DNA of 64,000 nt from Microbacteriaceae bacterium VKM Ac-2855 (GCA_013204985.1 JABMLG010000002.1:434001-498000), one strand, 5' to 3'. Shown: positions 34,163 through 43,055, counted from the stretch's first letter. Notes: a model not told the origin generated them from the sequence alone. Translations and numbers: made by a program.

Positions 34163-34188
34163 AAGCTCCAGCGTTCGCGCTGGAGCTT
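34163..34188 (+). terminator. Terminator after tRNA-Ala
   Basis: AAGCTCCAGCG and CGCTGGAGCTT form a perfect 11-bp stem with a TTCG tetraloop, 65 bases after the tRNA, followed by a short T-containing stretch. Confidence 0.85.
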
Positions 34189-34664
34189 TGCTGTTGCGGG
34201 GCATGCTCTGCGGTGTAGGCCGCGACGGAGAAGATCGTATCGCCGCTGTGCGCGACGGAGTCCAGTAGCGGGTCTGCGCGCTTCTGCTCGGCGGGTTGCG
34301 GTCGGAGAGGTGGAACTTCAGGTGACGGTCGCGCCAGTATGGGGTCCACCGCCCAATGGAGGTGGTGAAGCGCAGCTGCGCCACGGGGACCGGATTCGTT
34401 CCGCGTCGGGACGATCGCCCTCCCACGGCGGACGCGCCCGACGATGATCACATGGCGAGCTGTGGCGTCTGCCTCGGTACGGAGTTCGTCTCGTGGCCGA
34501 GACTCGGCTCCTCGTCGTGCGCCCCTCCGCGGCGAGACGCTGCTCCCTGAGGCGGCTCCATGCGTTCCCTCTGCTGGCATCCAGCCGACGTAGAGGCGAT
34601 GCTTCGTGGCCTGAACGCGGTCCGGCTAGACTGGGCCGCCGAGCGTAGCGGTTGGAGGTGTTGC
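34189..34664. other. Gap with no convincing gene
   Basis: Frames are open on both strands but are Arg/Ser/Pro-rich and lack family signatures; the base composition is less regular than in the core genes. It could be decayed element DNA beside the tRNA. The promoter of the XRE cassette should lie at its right end. Confidence 0.4.
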
Positions 34665-35138
34665 ATGTCCCCGGAGGACTTGACCGGACCCGTCTTCCTT
34701 GAGAATGAAAAAGAGGAGCTAGGCCGTCGTCTCCGACTGCTGGTCGACGCGTGGGAGTTCCAGAACCACGAGACGTTGACCTTCCCGCGCGTGTCGGCCT
34801 ATCTGACCTCGATCGACCTGAAGGTGTCGCGGCCGCGATGGTCCTATATGCTCAATGGGACGGGTTTTCTGGTCTCTGACAAGGAACTCCTCAGTGGGCT
34901 TGCTTCGTTCTTTGGGGTGGAAGCGACCTATCTGCTCGATCTGGAAAGCGCGCCGCCCGCCTCGGTCGTTGCACAGCTCGAGTTTGTGCAGGATCTGCGC
35001 GAACAGAGGGTCGAGCGGTTCGCCGCTCGCAACCTCGCTGGCGTTTCGCCGGAGACGCTTCGCCTGATTTCTGCTGCGATCAGGACATCTCGGGAACGAA
35101 GGCGGGACAATCACAGTGGGGCAGAGAGCGGTTCGTAA
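34665..35138 (+). CDS. XRE-like helix-turn-helix regulator
   Basis: The 157-residue protein starts at ATG 34665 behind GGAGG (spacing 8). It contains TFPRVSAYLTSIDLKVSRPRWSYMLNGTGFLVSDKELLSGLASFFGVEATYLL, the layout of XRE proteins where the helix-turn-helix is followed by L-x-x-L-A-x-F-F-G-V and a Y-L-L-D motif. The recognition segment is SRPRWSYMLNGTG. The C-terminus is helical and charged. It overlaps the ImmA-type gene by 23 bases and probably represses or activates this cassette. Confidence 0.8.
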   Translation: MSPEDLTGPVFLENEKEELGRRLRLLVDAWEFQNHETLTFPRVSAYLTSIDLKVSRPRWSYMLNGTGFLVSDKELLSGLASFFGVEATYLLDLESAPPASVVAQLEFVQDLREQRVERFAARNLAGVSPETLRLISAAIRTSRERRRDNHSGAESGS

Positions 35139-35571
35139 GGCTCTGGCTGATCTGGACATCCAGAGCGTCCACTCGGTCGAAGAGCTTGTGGACGCCGTGA
35201 GGCAGGTCTATGGCAAGCCTATCCATCTCGAGGCGCTCGACGAAGCCAACTGGGGTCCGCTGACCGCGTTCCTCGAAGAGGTCGCCGAATATGTGACGAT
35301 CTACTACCGCATCCAGGACACTCCGCAGTACCGGCTCCAGTGCATCTGCCACGAACTCGGCCACCTGGTGCTGGGGACGGCGTGCGCCCTCACGGTGGAC
35401 GAGCACCTTGCGGAGCAGGTCGAGGTTCCTGCCTGCAGTATCCGGCTGCAGGCGCGCGATCTCCGCGACACGGATGTCGAGCGTCAGGCCGAGGAGTTTT
35501 CGTTCGCCGTCATCCGAAGGCTGCGGGAGCAGCTTCGCGGGCGCACCCGGTGCGGCGAGGCGCTCGCGTAG
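35116..35571 (+). CDS. ImmA/IrrE-type metallopeptidase
   Basis: The 151-residue protein has the zinc motif CHELGHLVLG (His79, Glu80, His83) and the usual upstream strand YVTIYYRIQDTPQYRLQCI. ImmA-type peptidases cleave or inactivate XRE repressors in response to a signal. It lies between the XRE gene and the membrane protein gene and overlaps both (23 bases and 1 base). It begins at GTG 35116. The likely target is the neighbouring XRE protein. Confidence 0.85.
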   Translation: MGQRAVRKALADLDIQSVHSVEELVDAVRQVYGKPIHLEALDEANWGPLTAFLEEVAEYVTIYYRIQDTPQYRLQCICHELGHLVLGTACALTVDEHLAEQVEVPACSIRLQARDLRDTDVERQAEEFSFAVIRRLREQLRGRTRCGEALA

Positions 35572-36701
35572 TGCTTCATCAATCGATCTTCGCGCTCGTT
35601 CTGGCGTACACAGCACTCGCGGTACTGGTCTTCCTCTGCCTGGTGAGGCTTCGCTCGATGGTCGTCCTGCTGCGTACGGAACCCGAGCGCTTCCACTCCG
35701 CGTTCCCGTCCTGGGCAGCATCGGTGTTCGGACTCCTGGCGGTCGTCTCGCTCGGACTGATCGTTCCGCTTGAGACCATCGACGCTCTGGTCGGCGGAAA
35801 CAACAACGACAACCTGCTCCAGAGCATCCTGACCGTCCTCGCCTTCTGGTTCTTCCGTGAGGCAGTTCAAGGTGTCGCCTTCGAGAAGCCGGTGCGCCGG
35901 CCGCGGTGGCTCCTTGTTCCTCTCCTCGCGGCCTTCTCGACTCCATTCTTCTTCATCACCGAGCGCGGTCCGACGTCGAGCGCGTTCATGTCGTCACACG
36001 CGGACCAACTGGCGAACGTCGTCTACAACGTGATCTACATGGGGGTGATCGCCTGGATCGTCGTCGACATGATCTGGGCGCTCCGCCGGCGACCCGCGGG
36101 GATCTACTTCACCTTCTCGCTCGGTCTCGCGATCATCCTGCTCTCGACGATCGACGAGATCGTCTATATCTGTGTCGCACACCTTGCGCCGGGACCGATC
36201 AGCGACGTTACGTACGCCGCTTTCTACGTGCTTTTCTTCGGCGGCGTCGTCGTCGTCGGCTCGGGATGGATCCGGGTGCTCGTCGTCGAGCGGGACTACG
36301 TCGGCCAGGTGAGATTCCGTCTGCAGTCGCTGAGCCTGATCCGCGTGCTCATCCGGGTTCGTCGTCTTGGGCAACGGGTGTCTGTTTCGGCTCGTCAGTC
36401 TGAGCCGGTGGAATCCGAGCCCTCTCGGAGTCCGTCGAAGCCGCGACTTCGGGTGTACCGATACGTCAGTGGAGAATCAACGCAGCGCTCAGCCTTCGCC
36501 GTTCTGGCCGAAGAGCGTGGGATCGACGTGACCTTGAGCCTGCTCGGCGTTGATGCCGAGGACGTTGCCTACCGTCTCGTCGTTCAGATCCGCAACCTCG
36601 TGGCACGCTATGGCACGTCGCTCACCGCCCGCGAAGAGAGCCTCGTGGGTCGGATCGAGGACCAGTACCCGGGGTTCGATCCGGAACTTGTTCCCGTCTG
36701 A
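35571..36701 (+). CDS. MAB_1171c-like multi-helix membrane protein
   Basis: The 376-residue protein has seven or so membrane helices: FALVLAYTALAVLVFLCLVRL, SWAASVFGLLAVVSLGLIVPL, ILTVLAFWFFREAVQGV, LLVPLLAAFSTPFFFI, VVYNVIYMGVIAWIVVDMIW, IYFTFSLGLAIILLSTIDEIV and YAAFYVLFFGGVVVVGSGWI, then a cytoplasmic domain of 130 residues. The plan matches the actinobacterial MAB_1171c family, usually encoded with XRE and ImmA-like genes. Function unknown; an input sensor is as likely as a transporter. The GTG start overlaps the ImmA stop by one base. Confidence 0.75.
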   Translation: MLHQSIFALVLAYTALAVLVFLCLVRLRSMVVLLRTEPERFHSAFPSWAASVFGLLAVVSLGLIVPLETIDALVGGNNNDNLLQSILTVLAFWFFREAVQGVAFEKPVRRPRWLLVPLLAAFSTPFFFITERGPTSSAFMSSHADQLANVVYNVIYMGVIAWIVVDMIWALRRRPAGIYFTFSLGLAIILLSTIDEIVYICVAHLAPGPISDVTYAAFYVLFFGGVVVVGSGWIRVLVVERDYVGQVRFRLQSLSLIRVLIRVRRLGQRVSVSARQSEPVESEPSRSPSKPRLRVYRYVSGESTQRSAFAVLAEERGIDVTLSLLGVDAEDVAYRLVVQIRNLVARYGTSLTAREESLVGRIEDQYPGFDPELVPV

Positions 36702-37627
36702 CAGATGCGCGTATTGAGCGGTTTGTCGGCGAGATCGTCCGCGTCCAGTTCGTGATCGCACCGTCGAAGGCGGCCCGGTCCGATTCCACTCCAGCATGTG
36801 AAGCGAGCCGGGGATCTCCATAAGCTGCACCTTCCTGTTCTGCCACGCGAGCGTGTGGCTGAGTGCGACAGGGATCTCGCCACCGTCGGGGAATGGATGG
36901 CGAGCGTGGGAGGCTGAGACAAGCGCTATCGCCGTTGAGTGGGACTTCTCGAAGTCGACCGGGGTGGCCGCGCCCAGGAGCCGACTCCAGCGGGGGCTGC
37001 CGAGCTGGGCAATGACGGTGCGGCCGAGCCCGGCGGGCACGCTGGACGCTCGGGCTCCATAGAGGGCGATCTTGCGCCAAACCGTCGCCGGCGCGACCAG
37101 GATCAGACCGCTGCGCGTCCCGGTTGCGTGCCTGTTCGCGGGCGAGGAGGGCGATGACACCGCCCATTGCCCAACCCACGAGGACGATCCGCTCGGCGCC
37201 GTGCGCGAGCGCATAATCGATGGCCGATTCGGCATCGAACGACTCGCTCAGTGTGAGCGTGCTGGTGCCTCCAGGTCTGGCCGGTCCGTCGCCGTCGCCG
37301 CGACGAATATGGCCGGCGCGGCCGTCTCACCACACTCCGTACACGCGGGCGCCCGCGTGAACTGATCGAGTTGGAGGCGATCGGTGTCGACTGAGCCGTA
37401 CGAGTCGAGGACTCGCTTCACCGAGAACTCCGGGAGGAGGCCCACGACCTGCGGCCGAAGGTCCTCAACACGACGACGAACAGGATTGCGATCAGCACGA
37501 GGACGCCGAGGGTGATGCCGGCTATGCCACGAAACCCACTGTTGCCTTCCAAGCCCGTGGCCCGCTCAGAGTACCCAGTCCGGGGATCCGCGATGTCGCT
37601 CCCGTCCTGTGCATCTCGGTGCGCCAT
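36700..37627 (-). pseudogene. Decayed alpha/beta hydrolase
   Basis: Pieces of one protein are found in order but in different minus-strand frames: an N-terminal membrane helix (IAGITLGVLVLIAILFVVVL, near 37500), SVKRVLDSYGSVDTDRLQLD (near 37400), ESFDAESAIDYALAHGAERIVLVGWAMGGVIALL (near 37190), GLILVAPATVWRKI (near 37100), a late PFPDGGEIPVALSHTLAW, and IPGSLHMLEWN near 36800. At least three frameshifts separate them, and the nucleophile elbow is G-W-A-M-G, with the serine replaced. This matches membrane-anchored alpha/beta hydrolases common in Microbacteriaceae. It converges with the membrane protein gene. Confidence 0.75.
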
Positions 37628-37906
37628 CGGCCTCTATGGTCGCCGGCGAAGAGACACCCACGGATCTAGCGATTGATCTAGACGTGTGCTAGACATGTCC
37701 TGTGCGTGCAGGGTGCCTGTCCTGTCCTCGGAATTGGGGTCGGGTCGCGCTCCGCGCTGCAGAAAAGCCAAGGGGGCTCCGATGGCTGGGGCGCGTCATT
37801 AGACGCATGCGTCATCCTTCCGTTCGCTCTCGATGCATCGCGCCAATATTCCGGCGGGATGAGAAGCGTGAAGCAATTCGGTCTTCACGATTGAGAAGGA
37901 GATAAA

Positions 37907-38875
37907 TTGAAATCTCGTACAACCCTGATAACAGGAGCAGCCCTTGCCTGCATGCTGGTCTCGTTTGCGGTTCCAGCCAATGCGGCAGAGGCGTCCGGTG
38001 ACGCGCTCGAAACGCTTCAGGCCGTCACCTCGGACGCTGCGAGCAGCGCGAGCGCGGTGCTTTCGGACGTGGCTGCTATTCCGACCGACTCGAGCGGCAC
38101 GACCGCGATCGACGCCACCGTCAACGGTGTTGATGTGGTCATCCCCGTTGATCCTGCGTCCCCGATCTCGCTCGACTCGTCGGGATCATCGGTGAGCATC
38201 GAGCTTCCTTTCGCAGCCAGCGCCTCGGAGGCGACCGCGGTGATGGACGGCGCGGTTGCATACGAGAACGGCAATGGGTCGACGACCGTGCCGGTGGTGA
38301 AGAACGACGGATCGTTGCAGATTGCGACGATCATCGCTAGGGCCGATGCGCCGACCAGATACGCCTATGACCTGAGCCTTCCGTCGGGTTCGATGCTCGT
38401 TCAGGAGGATGGCATGGTCGTTATCCGCGAGGCTGACGGCTCGTTCGCCGGAGGGTTCGCACCGGCGTGGGCGACGGATGCCAACGGTGCCGACGTCGCG
38501 ACCCGCTACGAGATCGAGGGCTCGACGCTCGTGCAGGTCGTCGAGCACACCACCTCGAACGTGGCTTATCCGGTGACCGCGGACCCGTACCTCGGCATCG
38601 CACTCATCCAGTCCGGTCGCTGGGTCAACAAGAGCCAGGGGCGCACCCTGGAGATCACGCCGACCGCGTGGGGACGAGCGAACGGAAACAACCCCACCGC
38701 GGTGAGCGCACTCAACAGCGAGTTCTGCGGCAAGTTTAGAAGCGCATGCACTACACAGATGTGGTGGCAGTTGGGCTGCCACGCGCAGTTCGCGCCGTTC
38801 AAAGGCACCTGGAACCTCGACGCATGGCGCTACCGCCCCAGCTACTATGCCTACATCCAAAACGGATGCAACTAG
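37907..38875 (+). CDS. Secreted protein with Trp/Cys-rich C-terminal domain (DUF2599-like)
   Basis: The start is a TTG at 37907 with AAGGAG ten bases upstream. The 322-residue product has a signal peptide ending VPANA near residue 26, a Ser/Ala/Asp-rich region, a beta-rich middle with VEHTTSNVAYPVTADPYLGI, and a C-terminal domain with four cysteines and CHAQFAPFKGTWNLDAWRYRPSYYAYIQNGCN-type residues (His, Trp and Cys-rich end), which resembles DUF2599. Such domains occur in secreted actinobacterial proteins of unknown role. The region is visibly AT-richer than its neighbours. A small membrane protein gene follows 16 bases later. Confidence 0.7.
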   Translation: MKSRTTLITGAALACMLVSFAVPANAAEASGDALETLQAVTSDAASSASAVLSDVAAIPTDSSGTTAIDATVNGVDVVIPVDPASPISLDSSGSSVSIELPFAASASEATAVMDGAVAYENGNGSTTVPVVKNDGSLQIATIIARADAPTRYAYDLSLPSGSMLVQEDGMVVIREADGSFAGGFAPAWATDANGADVATRYEIEGSTLVQVVEHTTSNVAYPVTADPYLGIALIQSGRWVNKSQGRTLEITPTAWGRANGNNPTAVSALNSEFCGKFRSACTTQMWWQLGCHAQFAPFKGTWNLDAWRYRPSYYAYIQNGCN

Positions 38876-38891
38876 GGAGTGGGGTGACATC

Positions 38892-39143
38892 GTGCGGCGA
38901 ACCATAACAGCTACCGGGCCGGTGCGTCCTCACGTGGTTCTACCGATGGCCGTGGCGCTGGCAGGCGTCGTGCTCTTCCTGTGCTCGGCGATCGGCCTCT
39001 ACATAGCTGGTCTCATAATTGACGAGCAGCAACTAGACGGAATCGGCGCTGCTGGTCTGCTCTGGGTTGGCCTCGGCTTGGGAGCGGTTCTGGCCTTGCT
39101 GGGCGGGATTCTTTCCGCCATTCGGCTGAGCGCCAGAAAGTAG
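38892..39143 (+). CDS. Small two-helix membrane protein
   Basis: The 83-residue frame from GTG 38892 (upstream AGGGAGTGGGG) has two membrane helices (VVLPMAVALAGVVLFLCSAIGLYIAG and AAGLLWVGLGLGAVLALLGGIL). It starts 16 bases after the secreted-protein gene, so the two are probably cotranscribed; immunity or anchoring of the secreted product is possible but unproven. Similar pairs (secreted DUF2599-like plus small membrane protein) look to me like a recurring design. Confidence 0.6.
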   Translation: MRRTITATGPVRPHVVLPMAVALAGVVLFLCSAIGLYIAGLIIDEQQLDGIGAAGLLWVGLGLGAVLALLGGILSAIRLSARK

Positions 39144-39372
39144 CTCTAGCAATGCCGCACGGGATTGCCGTGGAGAAGGACTAACCCTACGAAGCGGTTT
39201 CGATCATCCTTGCAGCAGCCTGCGTCCTGGTTCGAGGAGCAGCGGTCGCGTAGGCGATTGTCGACTCCTGCCGCGCGGATGAGATGGGAAACATAGCCGA
39301 CGGAGTTCTGCCCCGATTATCGTTGGCAATGCCGACCTTCCTCGTCTCGGTACGACCCTCTGAAGGGTCGTA

Positions 39373-39404
39373 TGAGGGGTCGAGAGCACGCTCTCGACCC
39401 CTCA
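39373..39404. terminator. Strong bidirectional terminator
   Basis: TGAGGGGTCGAGAG (39373-39386) and CTCTCGACCCCTCA (39391-39404) make a perfect 14-bp stem with a 4-nt loop, followed by TTCTTT. It separates the secreted-protein pair from the condensation-domain operon. The rest of 39144-39644 shows no gene. Confidence 0.9.
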
Positions 39405-39644
39405 TTCTTTGCCCTTGGGTAGATCTCGAAAGTTGCCTTAATCGTCTCGATGAGATCTGTGATGCCTGATCAACAGTGAGGGCCCCACGCCGAGCCAGAG
39501 GCAGGCGTTCGCGTGTCGCGAGGTGTCGGCTGGCTCGCGCTGCGCTCTTTCGCGCCCATTTTATTGACCGCCGAAGTCGCAAAATTCCCGGATTGCGGCG
39601 ACGTTGCGGCGGCCTGCCAGCCTTACCAATCAGGGGATTTCAAT

Positions 39645-40868
39645 TTGGAAACATTCGTACTCACGCCCGGACAATCGGACATTCTTCGAGGCACCTATAC
39701 CCGCGAGTTCATCGACAAGAACGTCATCGCGGTTGCGGTGCTCGCGCCGGAGACGCTGTCGCCCGGCCGTATCGAGGCAGCGATGGCGAGCATGGCTGCC
39801 AGCCACCCGGCGCTTCGCTCGGTTCTGACCGACGTAGGGTCGGCTTCGACCTGTCGCCAGCTTTTCGAGGACAACGCGGCGGCACTCGGCAGAGCTGGCC
39901 TCATCTACGCGGAGGCCGATCCAGAGTTTCTTCAAGCGCAGATGACGGCGCAGGTCGGCCGGATGGCCGAGAGATTGGACGCCGCAGCTGGCGCGACCTG
40001 GGGGATCGTCCGGCTCCGCGTTGGCCCTCAGGACCATCTCCTGTTCGTCTTCAATCACATGGTCGCCGACTTCCTCGCCGCGTCGCAGTTCATTCGCACC
40101 TTCATCCGCGCCTACGCGAGGGGAAGCTCGGAGGTGGTCGTGACGGACACCTATCTGGACTATCTGCGTGACCTGGAAGCCGCGTCGGTGGCCGAGCCTG
40201 ATCGGGACGTTCGTTGGTGGCACGAGCGTCCCTGGGGGAGTGTCCCAGCGCTGGCGGATGACAGCGCATCGGCGGGGAACGGGACGCCGATTCGACGGCT
40301 CGACGTTCTCGATGAGCGTGAGATCGCGGGGGAGAGGCTCACCGAAGGCGCGCTGATCGACCTTCTGGAGGAGAGCCTCCGTGAGGTCGCGGGCGTTGAG
40401 GTGACTCGTGTCGATTCTGCGGTGCATGGGCGCCGTTCACGGGTCGAACGGCTCGCGGGCGGATGGATCTCGCACGCAGTGCCGCACATTCGCACCGCGT
40501 CCGACGTCCGCGTCGATGCTGAGACGGCGAAGAAGCGCGCCGCATCGTGGCCGGCAGCCTTGCCCGCCGTTCGTCGCCGGGCTGACTTGTCGGTTCACGA
40601 CCACTTTCGGGCGCACGCCTTCGTGAACTTCTTCGGCTCGACCGACCCTCAGCGCTGGATCGTCGAGGGATTCCAGATGTCCGCCGTGCAATCGCGCTAC
40701 GAGATGCCCGCCCGAGCATCCTTGACCCCGATCCGACTCGTCGTTCGAAAGAGCCAGGGGCGATGGTCGTTGGTGTGGACGCTTGACTCGGATTTTCCGC
40801 GGACGGACATTCCACAACTTGTGGCCACGCGAGTCGTCGAAACCCTGACGCAGCGGTTCGCCGCTTGA
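39645..40868 (+). CDS. Stand-alone condensation-domain-like acyltransferase
   Basis: From TTG 39645 (AGGGG upstream, spacing 9) the 407-residue protein starts ETFVLTPGQSDILRG, matching the beginning of NRPS condensation domains (P-x-x-Q). The core motif is NHMVADFLAASQF (His138, Asp142): the second His and the Asp of HHxxxDG are kept, the first His is Asn and the Gly is Phe. Near the C-terminus HAFVNFFGSTDP parallels the V-N-x-x-G loop. No carrier or adenylation domain is nearby. It may join an acyl or aminoacyl group to an amine, or be a papA-like acyltransferase. An upstream GTG at 39513 adds 44 residues lacking family similarity. The stop overlaps the MFS start. Confidence 0.7.
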   Translation: METFVLTPGQSDILRGTYTREFIDKNVIAVAVLAPETLSPGRIEAAMASMAASHPALRSVLTDVGSASTCRQLFEDNAAALGRAGLIYAEADPEFLQAQMTAQVGRMAERLDAAAGATWGIVRLRVGPQDHLLFVFNHMVADFLAASQFIRTFIRAYARGSSEVVVTDTYLDYLRDLEAASVAEPDRDVRWWHERPWGSVPALADDSASAGNGTPIRRLDVLDEREIAGERLTEGALIDLLEESLREVAGVEVTRVDSAVHGRRSRVERLAGGWISHAVPHIRTASDVRVDAETAKKRAASWPAALPAVRRRADLSVHDHFRAHAFVNFFGSTDPQRWIVEGFQMSAVQSRYEMPARASLTPIRLVVRKSQGRWSLVWTLDSDFPRTDIPQLVATRVVETLTQRFAA

Positions 40869-42130
40869 GCGCAGTGGAAGACGTTCCTGGCCCAGCGAGG
40901 CGCCGATCAGCGCTGCGCGACGGGATGGTTCTGCGGTGGTTGCTGGGCTACGGCGCCGGGTTGCTCGGCAATCAGATCTACGTCGTAACGCTCGCCTGCG
41001 CGGCCACCCAGGTGGCGTCGCCGGCGCGGGTCGGGCTCATCCTCGCCGCGGGCGCCATTCCTCGCGCGCTTCTCCTGCTGATTGGTGGCGCGGCGGCGGA
41101 TCGCTACGGCCCCAAGCGGGTGGCGCTGGTGAGCGACGCGGTGCGGGTACTCGTGGTGGCAGTCATCACCGTGGCGGCAATCACAGACACCGCGGCAGTC
41201 CCGATCCTCGTGATCCTGGCCGTCGCCTACGGCATCCTTGATGCGCTCTTCATTCCGGCTGCGGGTGCTCTCGTGCCGCATCTGGTACAGCCTTCCGAAG
41301 CCGCCAGCGTGCAGTCGACGAGGTCGCTGCTTCAGCGCACCGCCTTGGTACTCGGCCCTCCGGCTGCAGGATTCCTTCTCGCCGAATACGGCTATGGTGC
41401 AGCGTTCGGCGCGACGATCGCTCTCTTCATCGTCTCGGTGGGGGCGCTCTGGTTCGTAGAACTCCGCCAGGTCGAGCCGAGCAACGATGATCGTCCCCGA
41501 GCCGGCCTCCTTGCGGACGTGGCTGATGGCCTGCGCTACGTGCGTCGACACGCGGTTCTCGCGCCGATGCTGGTCGTCGTCGCGGTCGCGGAGATCGCCA
41601 CCGCTGGTCCGGTCACGACCGGTGTTCCGTTGCTGGCCGACGCGCACGATTGGGGATCGCAAGGCGTCGGACTTCTACTGGCTTCATTCGGTGCCGGCGC
41701 GATGGCTACGACCCTTGCCATCGTGATCGCCGGACGAATCCCGCACGCAGGGCGGGTCGCGCTCGGCTCGATGCTCGTCATGGGGCCGGCGCTGGCCATG
41801 GTCGGTCTCGCCGAAAGCCTCCTCGGATCGATGGTGGCCGCCGTGGTGACGGGGATCTGCGGTGGAGTCTGCTCGACTCTGATCGGCACGTTCGTGTTGA
41901 CCGCCACCGACCGCCAACAGCTCGGCCGCGTCGTCGGGCTACTGAGCCTTGCGACGTTCGGCGGGGCACCGATCGCCTACGCGCTCACCGGCCTCCTCGC
42001 CGACCTCATCAACCCGAACGCCACTTTCCTGATCAGCGGGGGAGCGGTCTTCGTCATCGCGCTCGCCGCCGTACTCATCCCCGCCCTCCGCCAAGCCGAA
42101 CTTCCTCCGATCCAAAGGAACCAACCATGA
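40865..42130 (+). CDS. MFS exporter
   Basis: The 421-residue protein has 12 membrane helices with the MFS loop motif between helices 2 and 3 (GGAAADRYGPKRVALVSD, the G-x-x-x-D-R-x-G-R/K-R motif). It resembles drug or macrolide efflux permeases of the EntS/MFS_3 type (EVAEIATAGP, GVGLLLASFGAGAM). It starts at TTG 40865, overlapping the preceding stop by four bases (TTGA), and itself overlaps the Nudix gene. It should export the product of the condensation-domain enzyme. Confidence 0.88.
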   Translation: MSAVEDVPGPARRRSALRDGMVLRWLLGYGAGLLGNQIYVVTLACAATQVASPARVGLILAAGAIPRALLLLIGGAAADRYGPKRVALVSDAVRVLVVAVITVAAITDTAAVPILVILAVAYGILDALFIPAAGALVPHLVQPSEAASVQSTRSLLQRTALVLGPPAAGFLLAEYGYGAAFGATIALFIVSVGALWFVELRQVEPSNDDRPRAGLLADVADGLRYVRRHAVLAPMLVVVAVAEIATAGPVTTGVPLLADAHDWGSQGVGLLLASFGAGAMATTLAIVIAGRIPHAGRVALGSMLVMGPALAMVGLAESLLGSMVAAVVTGICGGVCSTLIGTFVLTATDRQQLGRVVGLLSLATFGGAPIAYALTGLLADLINPNATFLISGGAVFVIALAAVLIPALRQAELPPIQRNQP

Positions 42131-42651
42131 CCGACACCCTCGTCCACTCCAACCCCTGGTTCGCCGTCAAACACCGCAACGTCGGCGGGCTCGACTGGTA
42201 CCGGATCGAAGCGCCGGACAGCGCAATGCTCATCGGAAGAACAGCCGACAACCAGATACTGTTCGTTCGGGGACGCCGACCGTCGTCAGGCATGGCCGAG
42301 GGATACGAGCTGCCCGGCGGAATCGTCGGCGCCGACGAGGCGCCAGCTGACGCCGCGGTGCGCGAAGCCTTTGAGGAAACCGGGTATGTGGCGTCGAAGG
42401 TGAGCGGCCTCGGCTTTTTTCTGCAGGTGCCGGCGCTCAGCGCCGCCCGCTGTAATGTCCTCGAAGCCCAGGTCGCGCACGCGGATGTAGTTCGTCTCGA
42501 AGAAGGTGAGCAGTGGGTGCCTGAGCTGGTTCCGCTCGCGCACATTCCCGCGCTCATCGCCTCGGGTGCCATTCACGATGGGGCGACGCTCGCAGCGCTT
42601 GCGCTCCATCTCCTTGGTCGGGAAGCGCACCTTGCGGAGCACGCCGCCTAG
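42127..42651 (+). CDS. Nudix hydrolase
   Basis: The 174-residue protein contains a perfect Nudix box (G65-x5-E71-x7-R79-E80-A-F-E83-E84-T-G86-Y87). The N-terminal part (SNPWFAVKHRNVGGLDWYRIE) and ELPGGIVG fit the ADP-ribose/NDP-sugar pyrophosphatase group. It should hydrolyse a nucleoside diphosphate linked to X. The ATG overlaps the MFS stop (ATGA). With the condensation enzyme it may process a nucleotide-activated or AMP-linked intermediate; the link is inferred from the operon only. Confidence 0.92.
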   Translation: MTDTLVHSNPWFAVKHRNVGGLDWYRIEAPDSAMLIGRTADNQILFVRGRRPSSGMAEGYELPGGIVGADEAPADAAVREAFEETGYVASKVSGLGFFLQVPALSAARCNVLEAQVAHADVVRLEEGEQWVPELVPLAHIPALIASGAIHDGATLAALALHLLGREAHLAEHAA

Positions 42652-42769
42652 GAGGCGTGTCAGGAGGACACGGGAGTCGAGGTGGGGACCGCGTCTTCCA
42701 GGACATTCTGGTTCACGCGCCTGGCACGATTGAGGTTCATGAGACGCTGAGGCGTGCCCGGCTCAGCCG

Positions 42770-42889
42770 CGTACCGGATCTCAGAAACAGGCGATCGTGA
42801 TGGGAAACCGCACGGTCACATCAGCGGAACCACGCGCATCCGACGGCCTCTGAGTTGGTGGCCATCCGGCTCGTCTGAGATCCGGTACG
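42770..42889. repeat. 120-bp palindromic element, family E copy 1
   Basis: CGTACCGGATCTCAGA (42770) pairs with TCTGAGATCCGGTACG (ending 42889). The interior contains ACAGGCGATCGT, GCATCCG and GGCCTCTGAG-GTGGCCATCCGG blocks shared with the copy at 55653. It lies between the Nudix gene and the IclR gene; the rest of that 400-bp gap is empty as far as I can see. Confidence 0.92.
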
Positions 42890-43055
42890 CCAAGCCCGTG
42901 CACCGACCGACTCCGTTAAGCCGAGACCGGCTCCGCGGTGCTGCTGGTGCAACCGACGAACGCTGAGGTGTGACCACGCGGTTCCGTCACACCGGGTCTT
43001 CGATCTTGGAGGGTCGCCGCAGACCAACGGGGCTGAATCCCATTCATCGGGACGA

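Noticed and set aside
32954-34426. A 490-codon minus-strand frame spanning tRNA-Ala.
   Set aside because: It contains the typical tRNA read-through peptide VDPRGFEPLTSSLRTK and is antisense to the sepX gene.
37706-37894. A 62-codon frame just upstream of the secreted-protein gene.
   Set aside because: No ribosome site and no pattern; it ends in the ribosome-binding region of the next gene and is probably untranslated leader.
34023-42651. Classical integrated element at tRNA-Ala with an integrase.
   Set aside because: No integrase or replication gene and no second copy of the tRNA 3' end are visible, so I call the region only accessory, not a proven mobile island.
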